A stretch of DNA of 7,731 bases from BRHc4a sp049325055 (GTDB taxonomy: Bacteria; Bacillota; Desulfotomaculia; Desulfotomaculales; Desulfocucumaceae): positions 1 through 7,731 of the forward strand of contig JBMOPB010000053.1 in NCBI GenBank assembly GCA_049325055.1. The letters run 5' to 3'. Below the pieces are notes generated by a model that worked only from the letters and a program-made list of their open reading frames with translations, made no database searches and was not told the origin of the DNA. How positions within the stretch are numbered: the stretch's first letter is position 1; every line of letters begins with the position of its first letter. Shown here piece by piece: positions 1 to 6,452 of the stretch. The translations under genes and the position numbers were made by a program.

Positions 1-218
1 GGGTGGACATCGAGGAGTTGCCCGACGGATTTATAGTAAAACCGGGAAACAGACTTAAGGGCGCCACTGTTGATTCCCGCCGGGACCACAGAATAGCCAT
101 GGCCATGACAGTGGCCGGCCTTATCTCAGAAGGGCAAACCGTTATAAATGGTTCGGACTGCGTAAACATATCGTTTCCGGGCTTCTACGATGTATTAAAA
201 TCAATGGAGAAAGAATAA
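1..218 (+). CDS. aroA: 3-phosphoshikimate 1-carboxyvinyltransferase (EPSP synthase), C-terminal end, 5'-truncated by the window
   Basis: This is the last ~71 codons of EPSP synthase, which joins phosphoenolpyruvate to shikimate-3-phosphate in the cytoplasmic chorismate pathway. The frame is open to the left edge, and the GTG at position 3 is an internal Val codon, not a start. Visible family signatures are the Lys-Gly-Ala stretch and the SRRDHRIAMA segment (residues ~25-34 of the visible part), which matches the conserved C-terminal D-H-R-x-A-M region near the PEP site. The ending ISFPGFYDVLKSM is the usual C-terminus of the enzyme (S-F-P-x-F). The gene ends with TAA and is followed 2 bases later by a strong hairpin. 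Only the last sixth or so of the protein is present, so active-site completeness cannot be judged. The family call is secure. Confidence 0.95.
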   Translation, partial: VDIEELPDGFIVKPGNRLKGATVDSRRDHRIAMAMTVAGLISEGQTVINGSDCVNISFPGFYDVLKSMEKE

Positions 219-220
219 TA

Positions 221-249
221 CAAGCTGAACGGCATTACCGTTCAGCTTG
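221..249 (+). repeat. Perfect 12-bp inverted repeat (hairpin) just after aroA
   Basis: The arms CAAGCTGAACGG (221-232) and CCGTTCAGCTTG (238-249) are perfect reverse complements around a 5-base loop, CATTA. The hairpin starts 2 bases after the aroA stop codon. No T run follows on the + strand (next bases ACGCGTTACG), so it is not a standard intrinsic terminator alone. It lies directly upstream of a second hairpin that does have a T tract. It may protect or shape the aroA mRNA 3' end, or be half of a tandem terminator. On the - strand it is followed by TATTATTCTTT, a weak U-rich tail, but no minus-strand gene ends here. Confidence 0.8.
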
Positions 250-263
250 ACGCGTTACGTCCG

Positions 264-286
264 AAGGGGTGGCAGCCCCTTTTTTT
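264..286 (+). terminator. Rho-independent terminator of aroA
   Basis: The stem AAGGGGT (264-270) pairs with GCCCCTT (275-281), including one T-G wobble, around the loop GGCA. It runs into seven T residues (280-286). This is a textbook intrinsic terminator on the + strand. It separates aroA from the cmk operon, so cmk should have its own promoter in 287-485. The 17-base core AGGGGTGGCAGCCCCTT recurs with one change on the - strand at 3881-3865. Confidence 0.85.
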
Positions 287-485
287 AACGTGAAATACAA
301 AGATTGCATTAGATAGTCATTACAGTTTAAACTTTTGGGAAAGATTTATTGTATGGCAGTATTAACAAAATCTTTTATGCTGATGCTTTTTTATTAAAAA
401 AGAGGAAATGGCTTCTATATGTCGAAAATACTTTCTGTTCGGCTTATTTAGTGACTACAAGACCTTAAAAGGTTGGAGAGAAATA
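287..485 (+). other. AT-rich leader and presumed promoter region of cmk
   Basis: These 199 bases between the aroA terminator and the cmk start are clearly more AT-rich than the flanking genes and show no recognised RNA gene or riboswitch. A promoter must lie here if the upstream terminator works. Candidates are weak: TTGCAT (304-309) with TAAACT (328-333), 18 bases apart; or TCGAAA (422-427) with TATTTA (445-450), 17 bases apart. Neither is convincing by eye. The end of the region carries the ribosome binding site GGAGAG (474-479), 6 bases before the chosen ATG at 486. An in-frame ATG at 408 with a poorly spaced AGAGG is discussed under rejected items. Confidence 0.35.
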
Positions 486-1160
486 ATGCCCGGTAAATAC
501 TCCATAGCCATCGACGGACCGGCAGGGTCGGGAAAAAGTACTGTGGCAAAGGGAGTGGCCTCCGCGCTGGGATACAGGTATATCGACACCGGAGCGATGT
601 ACAGGGCGGTCACCCTTCTGGCCCTGAAAAGAAATATTGACATAAACGATGAACGATCTTTATCCGAACTGGCAAATAATGCAATAATTGATATAATAGA
701 TATCAACGGCAAAAATATAAAGGTTCTGTTAAACGGTAAGGATGTATCCCAAGAAATACGCAGCCCCCTTGTAACTGAAAACGTGTCCTGGGTTTCAAAG
801 GTGCCCGGAGTGAGAAAAGCGCTGGTGCAGGCACAGAAAAATATGGCCCGCGGAGGCGGCGTGGTCATGGAAGGAAGGGACATAGGCACAGTGGTGCTGA
901 CCGATGCCAGGTTCAAGTTTTTCCTGGTGGCGTCGGCGGAGGAGCGGGCCGTGAGAAGGGCCAAGGACTTTGAAAAAATGGGTTTTCCGGTTAACATAGA
1001 GAAATTAACGGAAGACATTAAAAAAAGAGATTATATTGACAGCAACAGAGAGGTTGACCCGTTAAGGCCGGCTGCCGACGCCCGGGTGGTTGACTGTACC
1101 GGGATGACCGCCGAGGAAGTGGTTAAATTGATCGTAAGTATTGTGGAGGGCGGCGCCTGA
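486..1160 (+). CDS. cmk: Cytidylate kinase (CMP/dCMP kinase)
   Basis: The gene encodes 224 residues, the normal length of bacterial CMP kinase, which phosphorylates CMP and dCMP with ATP in the cytoplasm for nucleotide salvage and nucleic acid and lipid precursor supply. Visible motifs are the P-loop GPAGSGKST (residues 11-19), the CMP-binding DTGAMYR (34-40), EGRDIGTVV in the middle, and the C-terminal RDYIDSNREVDPL and AADA segments around the lid and the nucleotide base. The ATG at 486 was chosen because it gives the family's usual N-terminus (a few residues before IAIDGPAGSGKS) and has GGAGAG 6 bases upstream. The frame stays open back to an ATG at 408, adding 26 residues without similarity to the family. 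The stop codon overlaps the plsC start (TGATG), and both the coding end and the GGAGG for plsC sit within cmk, so translation is probably coupled. Confidence 0.95.
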   Translation: MPGKYSIAIDGPAGSGKSTVAKGVASALGYRYIDTGAMYRAVTLLALKRNIDINDERSLSELANNAIIDIIDINGKNIKVLLNGKDVSQEIRSPLVTENVSWVSKVPGVRKALVQAQKNMARGGGVVMEGRDIGTVVLTDARFKFFLVASAEERAVRRAKDFEKMGFPVNIEKLTEDIKKRDYIDSNREVDPLRPAADARVVDCTGMTAEEVVKLIVSIVEGGA

Positions 1161-1771
1161 TGTTTTACAGGTTCGCCTGGGTGGTTTGCAGATTTTTCCT
1201 GCTTACTGTCAGGAGGATGGAAATCCTCGGAACGGAGAACATCCCTCTGCAGGGTGGGCTTGTACTGGTGAGCAACCACAGAAGCTATTGGGACCCGGTG
1301 GTAATCGGGTGCGCGCTGCCAAAGACAAGACAGGTATTCTTTATGGCCAAGCACGAGCTTTTCCAGGTGCCTCTCCTGGGGCCTGTTATTACCAAACTGG
1401 GGGCGTTCCCGGTAAAAAGGGGAGGAGCCGACCGGTCAGCCATCAGGACGGCTCTGGACCACCTGGCTAATGGCCGGCTTGTGGGGATTTTCCCGGAAGG
1501 CACCAGGAGCAAAAACGAAGATATGCTGGAACCCCATATGGGGGCCGCCATGTTGTCCACCAGGACCGGATCCCCGGTACTGCCGGTGGCGGTAATAGGC
1601 ACAAAAGGTTTTTGGGGAAAGGTGAAAATAGTTTTCGGAACGCCCATGATACCGGATTTGCCTGAAACCGGAAAATCAAAAGCCGGACGAAATGAACTTA
1701 CGGTCATAAGCCTGGCAATTATGGACAGGGTGGCCGATTTAATGGTTTCCAAAAGCGGTGATAACGTTTGA
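1160..1771 (+). CDS. plsC: 1-acyl-sn-glycerol-3-phosphate acyltransferase (PlsC/LPLAT family)
   Basis: The product is a 203-residue acyltransferase that would convert lysophosphatidic acid to phosphatidic acid at the cytoplasmic membrane, using acyl-ACP or acyl-CoA. The catalytic H-x4-D motif is NHRSYWD (His40, Asp45). The substrate-binding FPEGTRS is at 111-117, VKRG at 85-88, and the later LPVAVIGT block at 141-148. The N-terminus has a hydrophobic, Arg-containing segment (residues 2-20) that may anchor it to the membrane. The ATG overlaps the cmk stop by one base, with GGAGG 10 bases upstream inside cmk. Position between cmk and ispH-rpsA is a common clostridial arrangement. The family is certain; the exact acyl acceptor is inferred from family and length. 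Confidence 0.93.
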   Translation: MFYRFAWVVCRFFLLTVRRMEILGTENIPLQGGLVLVSNHRSYWDPVVIGCALPKTRQVFFMAKHELFQVPLLGPVITKLGAFPVKRGGADRSAIRTALDHLANGRLVGIFPEGTRSKNEDMLEPHMGAAMLSTRTGSPVLPVAVIGTKGFWGKVKIVFGTPMIPDLPETGKSKAGRNELTVISLAIMDRVADLMVSKSGDNV

Positions 1772-3858
1772 ATGTCACAATTGCCGAATGCTCGGGGTTC
1801 TGTTACGGTGTCAAGAGGGCTGTTGAACTGGCAAAGAACTGCGCCAAGGACAGGGACGGCCCGGTTTATTCCCTGGGACCCATAATTCACAACCCGCAGG
1901 TTGTGGAGGAACTGGCGGAATACGGTATAATAGTTGTTGACCGCCTCACCGAAGCGGAACCTGGAAGTAGTGTGATAATCCGCTCCCATGGTGTGGGCCC
2001 CGAAATACTGAATGAAGCGGAAAGCTTAAAAATAAACATAGTGGATGCCACCTGCCCCTTCGTTGCCAAGGCCCAGAAGATAGCCCTCCGCATAACCGAG
2101 GCGGGAGTTCAGGCAGTGGTGGTTGGTGACAGAAATCATCCCGAGGTAAAGGGAATATTAGGTTGGACCGGCGGGAGGGCTTTGGTCCTGAAAGACAGGG
2201 AAGAAGTTATAAATAAAGATTTTCCCGACAAGGTGGCGGTTCTGGCACAAACCACCCAGGCCATAGCCAACTTTAATAATGTTGTGGATGCCTTAAAGGA
2301 AAAATGCTCCGAGGTGGAAGTTCACAACACTATATGCAACGCTACCGGAGAAAGGCAAAAATCCGCTGTTGAACTGGCCCGCAAGGTAGACGTCATGGTT
2401 GTGGTGGGAGGAAAAAACAGTTCAAACACGGCCAAGCTTGCAGCGCTTAGCGCTGCGGAAGGAACGGAAACCTACCAGGTTGAGACCGCCGGAGAACTAC
2501 GGGAACAGTGGTTTAAAGGCAAAAAAACGGCGGGGTTGACTGCGGGGGCTTCTACTCCGCAGCGGATTATTGAGGAGGTTGAAAGACGGATGAAGGAGTT
2601 GGGCGGAATGGAAAACGTGAACGAAATGGAAATCAAGGAATCGGGTGATGCTGTAGAGACCGGTAGCCCCGCTGCCGTGACGGCGGCGGATGAGCAGGTC
2701 AAGGAAGCTGACATGGGGGACGCTGTGGACATCAAAACCGTCCGCCCGGGCGAAATCGTAACCGGTGTCGTCGTTCAGGTAAACCAGGACGAAGTACTGG
2801 TGGATATCGGGGCGAAATCAGAGGGAGTCATTTCCATAAGGGAACTTTCCTGCTGCGATGTATCATCCCCACACGATATCGTTAAAGTGGGGGATAAAAT
2901 AGATGTATATGTTTTAAAGCCCGAGGATAAAGAAGGAAGAATAATACTTTCAAAGGAAAAGGCCGATGCGGAAAAATCCTGGGGCGTACTGGATCAGTAC
3001 CTTGAAAGCGGAGAGCCTGTTAAGGGAGTAGTAAGGGAAGTGGTTAAGGGAGGACTTCTGGTGGACGTGGGGGTTAGGGCGTTCCTTCCCGCATCACTGG
3101 TTGACAGGATATACGTGGAAGACCTCTCCAAGTTCCTGGATCAGGAGATTTCATCCAAGGTTATTGAATTAAACCGCGCCAGAAAGAAAGTCATACTTTC
3201 CAGGAAAGCGCTCCTTGAAGAGGAATACGCCAAAAAGCGCGACGAAATGTTCAACAACCTGCAGGAGAACCAGGTGGTCCGCGGTGTGGTGCGGCGGCTT
3301 ACAAACTTTGGCGCCTTTGTTGACATCGGTGGGGTTGACGGACTTCTTCACATATCTGAAATGGCATGGTACAGGATCAACCACCCCTCAGAAATAGTCA
3401 GGGTGGGCGACGAAATTGATGTAATGATACTCCGCATTGACAGGGACAACGAGAAAATATCCCTGGGACTAAAGCAGGTTCTGGCCAACCCGTGGGACAA
3501 CGTGGCTGAGAAATACCCGGTGGGTTCCGTCGTTACCGCCAAGGTTGTCCGCCTGGCGCCGTTCGGGGCCTTTGTACAGCTTGAGCCCGGTGTGGAAGGT
3601 CTGGTCCATATCTCCCACCTGGCCGAGCGCCACATAGAAAAACCGGACGAAGTGGTAAATGAAGGCGAAGAGGTTACGGTAAAGGTGCTTAGCGTTGATC
3701 CGGAGGAGAAGCGCATCAGGCTTTCCATAAGGGAAGTCCAAAAGTCCAGGGAACCCCGCCCCCCCAAGGCCCAAGAGACCAAAAAAACCGAGGAGCCCGA
3801 TGAGGGTGGAAACGTCACCATAGGAGAACTGGTTGGGAATATTTTCGATCAGAAGTAA
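1768..3858 (+). CDS. ispH-rpsA: Fusion of 4-hydroxy-3-methylbut-2-enyl diphosphate reductase (IspH/LytB) with ribosomal protein S1
   Basis: One uninterrupted 696-residue frame joins two proteins. Residues 1-~280 are IspH, the [4Fe-4S] enzyme that makes IPP and DMAPP in the MEP pathway. The three cluster cysteines are Cys12 (GFCYGV), Cys96 (DATCPF) and Cys190 (TICNAT). Substrate-site residues include His41, His74 (SHGV), His124 and Glu126 (NHPEV), the QTTQ block at 161-164, the Ser/Asn region near 217-221 and AGASTP at 259-264. Residues ~281-322 form an acidic linker. Four S1 RNA-binding domains follow: ~325-396, ~413-481, ~500-569 and ~585-656. Domains 3 and 4 carry the best NFGAFVDI / PFGAFVQL cores. 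A charged tail ends the protein. The start is TTG within TTGA, overlapping the plsC stop by 4 bases, with GGTGAT just upstream. Such fusions are known in Clostridia, so this is not an assembly error. Four S1 domains resemble Firmicute S1 rather than the six of E. coli. Confidence 0.95.
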   Translation: MNVTIAECSGFCYGVKRAVELAKNCAKDRDGPVYSLGPIIHNPQVVEELAEYGIIVVDRLTEAEPGSSVIIRSHGVGPEILNEAESLKINIVDATCPFVAKAQKIALRITEAGVQAVVVGDRNHPEVKGILGWTGGRALVLKDREEVINKDFPDKVAVLAQTTQAIANFNNVVDALKEKCSEVEVHNTICNATGERQKSAVELARKVDVMVVVGGKNSSNTAKLAALSAAEGTETYQVETAGELREQWFKGKKTAGLTAGASTPQRIIEEVERRMKELGGMENVNEMEIKESGDAVETGSPAAVTAADEQVKEADMGDAVDIKTVRPGEIVTGVVVQVNQDEVLVDIGAKSEGVISIRELSCCDVSSPHDIVKVGDKIDVYVLKPEDKEGRIILSKEKADAEKSWGVLDQYLESGEPVKGVVREVVKGGLLVDVGVRAFLPASLVDRIYVEDLSKFLDQEISSKVIELNRARKKVILSRKALLEEEYAKKRDEMFNNLQENQVVRGVVRRLTNFGAFVDIGGVDGLLHISEMAWYRINHPSEIVRVGDEIDVMILRIDRDNEKISLGLKQVLANPWDNVAEKYPVGSVVTAKVVRLAPFGAFVQLEPGVEGLVHISHLAERHIEKPDEVVNEGEEVTVKVLSVDPEEKRIRLSIREVQKSREPRPPKAQETKKTEEPDEGGNVTIGELVGNIFDQK
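2593..2610 (+). promoter_or_regulatory. Possible internal ribosome binding site and ATG at the IspH/S1 junction
   Basis: Within the fusion gene, AAGGAG (2593-2598) lies 9 bases before an in-frame ATG (2608-2610), which is codon 281. That codon falls exactly where the IspH domain ends and the acidic linker to the S1 domains begins. Initiation here would give a free S1-like protein of 416 residues, a normal length for a four-domain S1. The Shine-Dalgarno match and spacing are as good as those of true starts in this window. The codons under it read Lys-Glu-Leu, so chance occurrence in an Arg/Lys/Glu-rich helix is also plausible. Whether it is used cannot be told from sequence. Confidence 0.4.
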
Positions 3859-3864
3859 ATAAAC

Positions 3865-3881
3865 AAGGGGCTGCCGCCCCT
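3865..3881 (-). terminator. Likely intrinsic terminator for the minus-strand kinase/regulator operon
   Basis: Read on the - strand, AGGGGC (3881-3876) pairs with GCCCCT (3871-3866) around the loop GGCA. It is followed by TTGTTTATTT, a U-rich but interrupted tail. On the + strand the same hairpin is followed by GAACGCAACGG and has no T tract, so it fits the minus strand better. It lies about 90 bases beyond the regulator stop codon and right after the rpsA stop. The core differs by one base from the aroA terminator at 265-281. Confidence 0.6.
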
Positions 3882-3941
3882 GAACGCAACGGTCCTTACC
3901 CCCTACAGAATACCTTTCAGCAAAATTTCTATATCTAAACC

Positions 3942-3968
3942 AAGGGGCCCCCGCAAGGGGGTCCTTTT
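3942..3968 (+). terminator. Intrinsic terminator of the cmk-plsC-ispH/rpsA operon
   Basis: AAGGGGCCCCC (3942-3952) pairs with GGGGGTCCTTT (3957-3967), 11 pairs including two G-T wobbles, closed by a stable GCAA (GNRA) tetraloop. T residues run from 3965 to 3968. The wobbles would become A-C mismatches in minus-strand RNA, so the + strand direction is favoured. It lies about 85 bases past the rpsA stop and abuts the stop codon of the convergent response regulator gene. Confidence 0.7.
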
Positions 3969-3970
3969 AG

Positions 3971-4762
3971 TCACCTCAAATCCAGCATTTCCTTGATGCT
4001 CTTCATATAGAAGCGGCTTACCGGCACCTCGCCTCCACCCTCCATCACCAGCTTGCAGGTACCCTTAAACCAGGGTACAACCCTTGTTATTTTATGCAGG
4101 TTCACCAGAAACGCCCGGTGTGTTCGGCAAAAAAGCTCTTCGCCCAGTTTTTTTTCCAGCTCCTGCATAGTCCAGTTGAATCTGAATTTGCCCCTGATCG
4201 TCACTATGTAAACGTTTCCGTCTTCAACATAGGCATACATTATTTCCCCGGGCTCGACCAGGAACAACGAATCATTACTGTACGCCGGAATCTTATTAAA
4301 CTTCTTTCTTTTAACAGATAGCTCAGTCAGCTTTTTTTCCAGCATCAGGCATACCGCTTCGCTTAGTGAACCTGCGGCATTTTTTTCGTTGATTACCTTT
4401 CTTGCCCTGGTCAGGGTCTTTTCAACCCTTTCCTTTACAAATGGCTTAAGAATATAATCTACGGCATGCACATCGAAGGCCTCAACGGCATAACGGTTGT
4501 ATGCCGTGGCAAATACAACCAGTGCGCTGCTGCCGGCGGCCACCAGTTCCCTGGCCACGGTAATCCCGTCCATGTCGCCCAGGCAAATGTCCAGAAAAAC
4601 AAGCTCTGGTTTCAGTTCCAGAACCAGCCTGTAGGCATCCTCGCCGCAGTCGGCCTCTCCGCAAACCTCGGCCAGCCCGCTGGATTCCAGCAGGTAGCAA
4701 AGCTCCTCCCTGGCTGGCAGCTCATCGTCAACTATCAATGTCCTAAGAGGTAGCCGGCTCAT
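3971..4762 (-). CDS. LytTR-family response regulator, partner of the adjacent LytS-type kinase
   Basis: The product is a 263-residue cytoplasmic transcription regulator. Residues ~6-120 form a receiver domain: acidic pocket Asp12/Asp13 (VDDE), phosphoacceptor Asp58 (FLDI), Thr86 (FATA) and Lys106 in the LKPF turn. A Lys/Arg-rich linker (~140-165) leads to a LytTR DNA-binding domain (~165-262). The latter shows the family pattern IMYAYVEDGNVYI, the FCRTHRAFLVNL block and a VSRFY ending. The ATG at 4762 was chosen because GGAGG lies 9 bases upstream and it begins 1 base after the kinase stop codon; the open frame further upstream (to 4873) overlaps the kinase gene and adds no known domain. It should bind paired direct-repeat LytTR sites, most plausibly at the transporter gene, whose promoter is outside the window. 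It resembles BtsR/LytR of BtsSR- and LytSR-type systems; the target is inferred. Confidence 0.93.
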   Translation of the reverse strand: MSRLPLRTLIVDDELPAREELCYLLESSGLAEVCGEADCGEDAYRLVLELKPELVFLDICLGDMDGITVARELVAAGSSALVVFATAYNRYAVEAFDVHAVDYILKPFVKERVEKTLTRARKVINEKNAAGSLSEAVCLMLEKKLTELSVKRKKFNKIPAYSNDSLFLVEPGEIMYAYVEDGNVYIVTIRGKFRFNWTMQELEKKLGEELFCRTHRAFLVNLHKITRVVPWFKGTCKLVMEGGGEVPVSRFYMKSIKEMLDLR

Positions 4763-4763
4763 T

Positions 4764-6452
4764 TTAAACCGCCTCCAAGTATGGTATGCAAACCGTAACC
4801 CTGGTTCCCCCGCCGGGGGAGCTGTCCACCCGCGGCCGGTAGTTTTCGCCATAAATACAGGCAAGCCTTTCATTCACATTGTGGAAGCCAATCCCCATTC
4901 CGGCCTCGGAACATTTTTTCCCCGCCAAAAGCCTTTCTAGTTTTTCCTCGGTCATACCCACACCGTCATCCGCGATGTTTATTATTATCTGTTCACCTTC
5001 CCTGAGTGCGGTAATGCTTAGCCTGCCTCCGCCCTTTTTAGGCATCAGCCCGTGTTTTAAGGCGTTTTCCACCAGTGGCTGCAGAATAAGCGGGGGAACC
5101 GATCCCTTAAGACATACCGGGTCAACATCTATGTTTACACACAGCTTTTGCTTAAACCTGGCCTCCTCTATGGCAAGGTATGACCTTATATGCTCCAGTT
5201 CCCTGCCCAGTTCCACAAAATCGCCGCTGATCTCGAGGTTTTTCCGGAAATAATCGCCAAGCCTGGCAATCAGAGTCCGGGCCATTTCAGGGTCCCTGCG
5301 AACAAAGTAAACTATGGTATTAAGCGCGTTAAACAGGAAATGAGGGTTTACCTGCGCCTGGAGGGCCTTTATTTCAGCCCTGGCGGCCAGCCTGGCCCTG
5401 TATTCCAGGTGCGCCAGCTCCAGCTGGGTGGAAAAAAGCTTGGCAAGCCCGCTGGCAAGTTCTGTTTCAACGGGGGTAACGCGTCGTCCCGCAGACTGAT
5501 ACAGCTTTAGCGTGCCTATAATACTGTTGTCCTGGTATAGCGGCACCACCACCGCCGAGGACAAGGGGCAGCGGTCGTTATTGCAGCCTATACCCTCACT
5601 TGTCTGGGTGACAAAAATCCTTCCCGTTTGCAGCACCTCCTGGGTCAGGTTGGTGAGAACCGGCAGCCCCGGCCGGTGGTGATCGTCTCCAGCCCCTGTA
5701 AAGGCCAGCACTTTCTCCAAATCCGTAATGGCCACAGCGCCGACCCCGGTCTGCCTGTATATGATATCCGCCGTAGTTCGTGCGGTTTCCAGGTTGAGCC
5801 CCCTGCGCAGGTGGGGAAGAGTCTGGTCGGCAATATCCAGCACCAGCTTGGCCTGTGCCGCTTCCTTTCTCTGCAGTTCTCCCAGCACGTTATGAATAAT
5901 GGCCATAAAAATTGCGATGCCCGCCGAGTTCACCGATATCATCGGCAGAGCGATGACTTTGACCAGTTGCAAAGCTTCGTCAAAGGGCCTGGCCAACAGT
6001 AGTATTATCAGCATCTGAAGAGACTCGGTGGCCACACCCACCAAAAAAGCCTTTTTCCAGTCAACGGGCTGTCTTTTGTTAAGGTAATATATGATTCCGC
6101 ATATCAAACCTTCCACCGCTGTGGAAAGCCCACAGGAAAAAGCTGTAAAGCCACCCAGAAGAAATCTGTGGCCCCCGGCCACAAGGCCTGCGCCCAGCCC
6201 CACCCATGGACCCCCCAAGAGCCCCGCCACGGCCACGCCTATAATCCTGTTGTTGGCAATGGCACCGTTTATGCTGATACCGGTGTAAGTACCCAATATA
6301 CCGAAAAGTCCGAAAACAATTACCATTAAAGCCTTAAATCCGGAATTGGCCGGCTGGACCAGAAGTTTACGGAAAGGCTTCAGCCCTGACATGAAATAGG
6401 CCAGTGTGGCCACGATGCTCATCTTCTGAGCCAATGACAAAAAAAGATCCAT
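4764..6452 (-). CDS. LytS-family membrane sensor histidine kinase (5TM-LYT, GAF, HisK_LytS, HATPase)
   Basis: The product is a 562-residue membrane kinase. The N-terminal ~190 residues hold 5-6 hydrophobic segments. Their centre (~67-123, starting NNRIIGVAVAGLLGG and including GGHRFLLGGFTA) matches the 5TM-LYT signature. A GAF-like domain (~215-345) includes the Cys pair at 290 and 295 before PLSSAVVVPL. A helical segment leads to the LytS-type phosphoacceptor region, with His371 in QVNPHFLFNALN. The ATPase domain has the N box LQPLVENALKHGL (457-469), the DDGVGM G1 box (495-500) and the GMGIGFHNVNERL G2 region (518-530). The ATG at 6452 has AGGAG 9 bases upstream, and the product begins like other family members; the open frame to 6581 adds residues translated from the leader and part of the terminator. 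It should autophosphorylate His371 and pass phosphate to Asp58 of the next gene's product. The ligand is unknown; E. coli BtsS, of the same architecture, senses pyruvate. Confidence 0.93.
   Translation of the reverse strand: MDLFLSLAQKMSIVATLAYFMSGLKPFRKLLVQPANSGFKALMVIVFGLFGILGTYTGISINGAIANNRIIGVAVAGLLGGPWVGLGAGLVAGGHRFLLGGFTAFSCGLSTAVEGLICGIIYYLNKRQPVDWKKAFLVGVATESLQMLIILLLARPFDEALQLVKVIALPMISVNSAGIAIFMAIIHNVLGELQRKEAAQAKLVLDIADQTLPHLRRGLNLETARTTADIIYRQTGVGAVAITDLEKVLAFTGAGDDHHRPGLPVLTNLTQEVLQTGRIFVTQTSEGIGCNNDRCPLSSAVVVPLYQDNSIIGTLKLYQSAGRRVTPVETELASGLAKLFSTQLELAHLEYRARLAARAEIKALQAQVNPHFLFNALNTIVYFVRRDPEMARTLIARLGDYFRKNLEISGDFVELGRELEHIRSYLAIEEARFKQKLCVNIDVDPVCLKGSVPPLILQPLVENALKHGLMPKKGGGRLSITALREGEQIIINIADDGVGMTEEKLERLLAGKKCSEAGMGIGFHNVNERLACIYGENYRPRVDSSPGGGTRVTVCIPYLEAV

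Noticed and set aside
287..407. Riboswitch or T-box upstream of cmk
   Set aside because: I looked for a conserved aptamer-like or T-box sequence and a terminator/antiterminator pair near 408-485 and found none.
408..485. In-frame upstream ATG extending cmk by 26 residues
   Set aside because: Its AGAGG is only 2 bases from the ATG, the added residues do not resemble CMP kinases, and the ATG at 486 has a better-spaced GGAGAG and gives the family's normal N-terminus and length.
1285..1989. Long open frame on the - strand opposite plsC and the start of ispH-rpsA
   Set aside because: It is antisense to two well-supported genes, shows no recognisable domain, and is rich in Pro/Ser/Arg as expected of a shadow frame.
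3348..3821. Minus-strand open frame opposite the S1 domains
   Set aside because: Low-complexity Ser/Thr-rich translation, antisense to conserved S1 domains, no ribosome binding site or family resemblance.
4763..4873. Upstream extension of the response regulator frame into the kinase gene
   Set aside because: The added residues come from the antiphase reading of the kinase C-terminus, and the ATG at 4762 has a proper GGAGG and directly follows the kinase stop.
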